In this document: positions 6,080 to 7,295 of the stretch, piece after piece | How the letters are laid out: every line of letters begins with the position of its first letter | How positions within the stretch are numbered: position 1 is the stretch's first letter | NCBI GenBank assembly: GCA_934120735.1 | Contig: CAKOVA010000086.1 | Span: 1 to 7,295, forward strand | Source of the DNA: an uncultured Prevotella sp. | Lineage (GTDB): Bacteria > Bacteroidota > Bacteroidia > Bacteroidales > Bacteroidaceae | DNA: 7,295 nt | Direction: 5' to 3' | The notes under the pieces: generated by a model | Seen by the model: the letters and a program-made list of their open reading frames with translations, nothing else | Told to the model about the DNA's origin: nothing | Databases searched by the model: none | Translations under genes and position numbers: made by a program

Positions 6080-7105
6080 TTATTCCATCTTATCAGCGAT
6101 GGCCTGCTTGATTTTTACTTCCAACTCTTCGCACAATTCTGGATTGTCTTTGAGTAAGTTTTTGGTCGCGTCGCGTCCCTGTGCCAACTTAGAATCTTGA
6201 TACGAATACCACGAACCGCTTTTCTTGATGATGTTATATTCAACACCAAGGTCAACAATCTCGCCAATTTTTGAGATGCCTTCGCCGAAGGTTATTTCAA
6301 ATTCAGCCCTGCGGAAGGGAGGTGCCACCTTGTTTTTGACCACTTTCACGCGCACCTGGTTTCCAAGAACCTCGTCGCCATCCTTCACACTCGATTTCTT
6401 GCGGATGTCAAGACGCACCGATGCGTAAAACTTCAGGGCATTACCACCTGTCGTTGTTTCAGGACTTCCGAACATGACGCCTATCTTTTCGCGCAGTTGG
6501 TTGATGAAGATGCAGGTGGTATTGGTTTTGCTGATGGTAGAAGTTAGTTTGCGTAAAGCCTGACTCATCAGTCGGGCTTGCAGGCCAACATTGCTATCGC
6601 CCATGACGCCTTCCAGCTCTTTCTTGGGTGTAAGCGCAGCCACTGAGTCGATTACCAAGATGTCTACAGCCGATGAGCGAATGAGTTGTTCGGCTATTTC
6701 TAACGCCTGTTCACCATTGTCGGGTTGAGAAATCCACAGATTGTCGACATCCACGCCCAACTTAGCCGCATAAAAACGGTCGAAAGCGTGTTCGGCATCG
6801 ATGAAAGCAGCAATGCCACCAGCTTTTTGTGCTTCGGCAATGGCATGGATGGCCAATGTGGTTTTACCCGATGACTCTGGTCCGAATATCTCAATGACCC
6901 TTCCTCGTGGATATCCACCTACGCCCAATGCCACGTCTAAGGCAATGCTGCCCGTGGGAATTACTTCTACATCGGCTATCTGTTCGTCGCCCATGCGCAT
7001 GATGGCGCCTTTACCAAAGTCTTTCTCTATTTTAGCCATCGCAGCTTGTAGGGCTTTCAATTTTCCCTCGCCGGATGTAGGATTGTTTGTTTGTTCTTTT
7101 GCCAT
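6080..7105 (-). CDS. recA: Recombinase RecA
   Basis: RecA is the cytosolic DNA-dependent ATPase that forms filaments on single-stranded DNA, catalyses strand exchange and stimulates LexA-type self-cleavage. The 341-residue length is normal. The sequence shows Walker A GPESSGKT (residues 75-82), the catalytic Glu in DAEHA (E105), Walker B DILVIDS (148-154), DNA-binding loop L1 around [10 protein letters not shown] (165-174), and loop L2 beginning [20 protein letters not shown] (201-220). The conserved C-terminal core includes KNKVAPPF (257-264). The short acidic/basic C-terminal tail ends in IADKME. The start is supported by MAKEQ with the conserved [20 protein letters not shown] behind it. 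No recX follows. No clear U-tailed terminator lies between recA and the beta-barrel gene, so readthrough is possible. No clean TAnnTTTG box was found upstream. Confidence 0.99.
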   Translation of the reverse strand: MAKEQTNNPTSGEGKLKALQAAMAKIEKDFGKGAIMRMGDEQIADVEVIPTGSIALDVALGVGGYPRGRVIEIFGPESSGKTTLAIHAIAEAQKAGGIAAFIDAEHAFDRFYAAKLGVDVDNLWISQPDNGEQALEIAEQLIRSSAVDILVIDSVAALTPKKELEGVMGDSNVGLQARLMSQALRKLTSTISKTNTTCIFINQLREKIGVMFGSPETTTGGNALKFYASVRLDIRKKSSVKDGDEVLGNQVRVKVVKNKVAPPFRRAEFEITFGEGISKIGEIVDLGVEYNIIKKSGSWYSYQDSKLAQGRDATKNLLKDNPELCEELEVKIKQAIADKME

Positions 7106-7117
7106 AAATAAATGGAA

Positions 7118-7153
7118 GCCTCACCCCCGTCCCCTCCCCAAAGGGGATGGGCG
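7118..7153. repeat. C/G-rich palindromic repeat upstream of recA
   Basis: A run of C-rich sequence (starting GCCTCACCCCCG) leads into a hairpin. The arms CCCCTCCCC (7131-7139) and GGGGATGGG (7143-7151) pair at 8 of 9 positions around an AAA loop. The look is that of dispersed extragenic palindromes common in Prevotella and relatives. It ends 12 bases before the recA start codon, so it probably lies in the recA leader. A T-rich stretch at about 7161-7171 follows on the plus strand, so it might also stop plus-strand transcripts. Confidence 0.6.
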
Positions 7154-7274
7154 TAGATAGCTTCTTTTTTTATTATTATTGTTTAGTAATGTTATCTCTC
7201 ACTGTTGATTAAATGAACTGTCATTTATTGTTTATCTTTATTGGTAAGCACTGATGCTTTCAGCAAAAAGTCTA

Positions 7275-7295
7275 ATCACTCCCCTCCCTTTCGGG
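7275..7295. repeat. Second C/G-rich palindromic repeat, cut by the window edge
   Basis: CACTCCCCTCCCTTTCGGG at the edge begins like the reverse complement of the element upstream of recA: a C-rich arm, a short TTTC loop and the start of a G-rich arm. Only one arm and the beginning of the other are visible, so the match and its inverted orientation are provisional. Confidence 0.4.

Noticed and set aside
7233..7240. TATCTTTA on the plus strand as a promoter for a gene beyond the right edge
   Set aside because: It differs from TAnnTTTG at the last base, and no TTTG or TTG lies at the expected -33 distance.

Overview
The window looks like chromosomal DNA from a member of the Bacteroidales, most likely Prevotella or a close relative. 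The DnaK and RecA proteins have the form seen in that group. None of the five genes has a convincing Shine-Dalgarno sequence. Three of them have the Bacteroidetes -7 promoter box (TAnnTTTG), each time as the identical octamer TATCTTTG. No phage, transposase, CRISPR or defence gene was found. This is housekeeping sequence with some uncharacterised neighbours.

Layout from left to right. Positions 1-208 hold no secure gene. A rho-independent terminator at 209-248 closes dnaK (279-2210, minus), the Hsp70 chaperone. Between dnaK and the next gene lie an 8-bp tandem repeat just ahead of the dnaK start and a cluster of TGTCA/TGACA half-sites that looks like an operator. A conserved but unnamed 183-residue helical protein follows (2431-2982, minus). 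It has a complete -33/-7 promoter and a predicted leader with two hairpins. Positions 3114-3682 are a gene-free gap with several inverted repeats. A 492-residue acidic protein with a DUF1186-like C-terminal half (3737-5215, plus) is read from a very close promoter, and that promoter argues for a start 27 nt downstream of the longest reading frame. It converges on a small outer-membrane beta-barrel protein (5384-5902, minus), with a hairpin terminator between the two. recA (6080-7105, minus) follows. Upstream of recA are one complete and one edge-truncated copy of a C/G-rich palindromic element.

The genes do not form an obvious single pathway. DnaK and RecA are stress-related housekeeping functions (protein folding; recombination and SOS), but each appears to be its own transcription unit. 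I found no complete new biological system. The points most worth checking are the inverted-repeat cluster upstream of dnaK, which lacks the usual promoter box, the structured leader of the 183-residue protein, and the repeat-rich gap.
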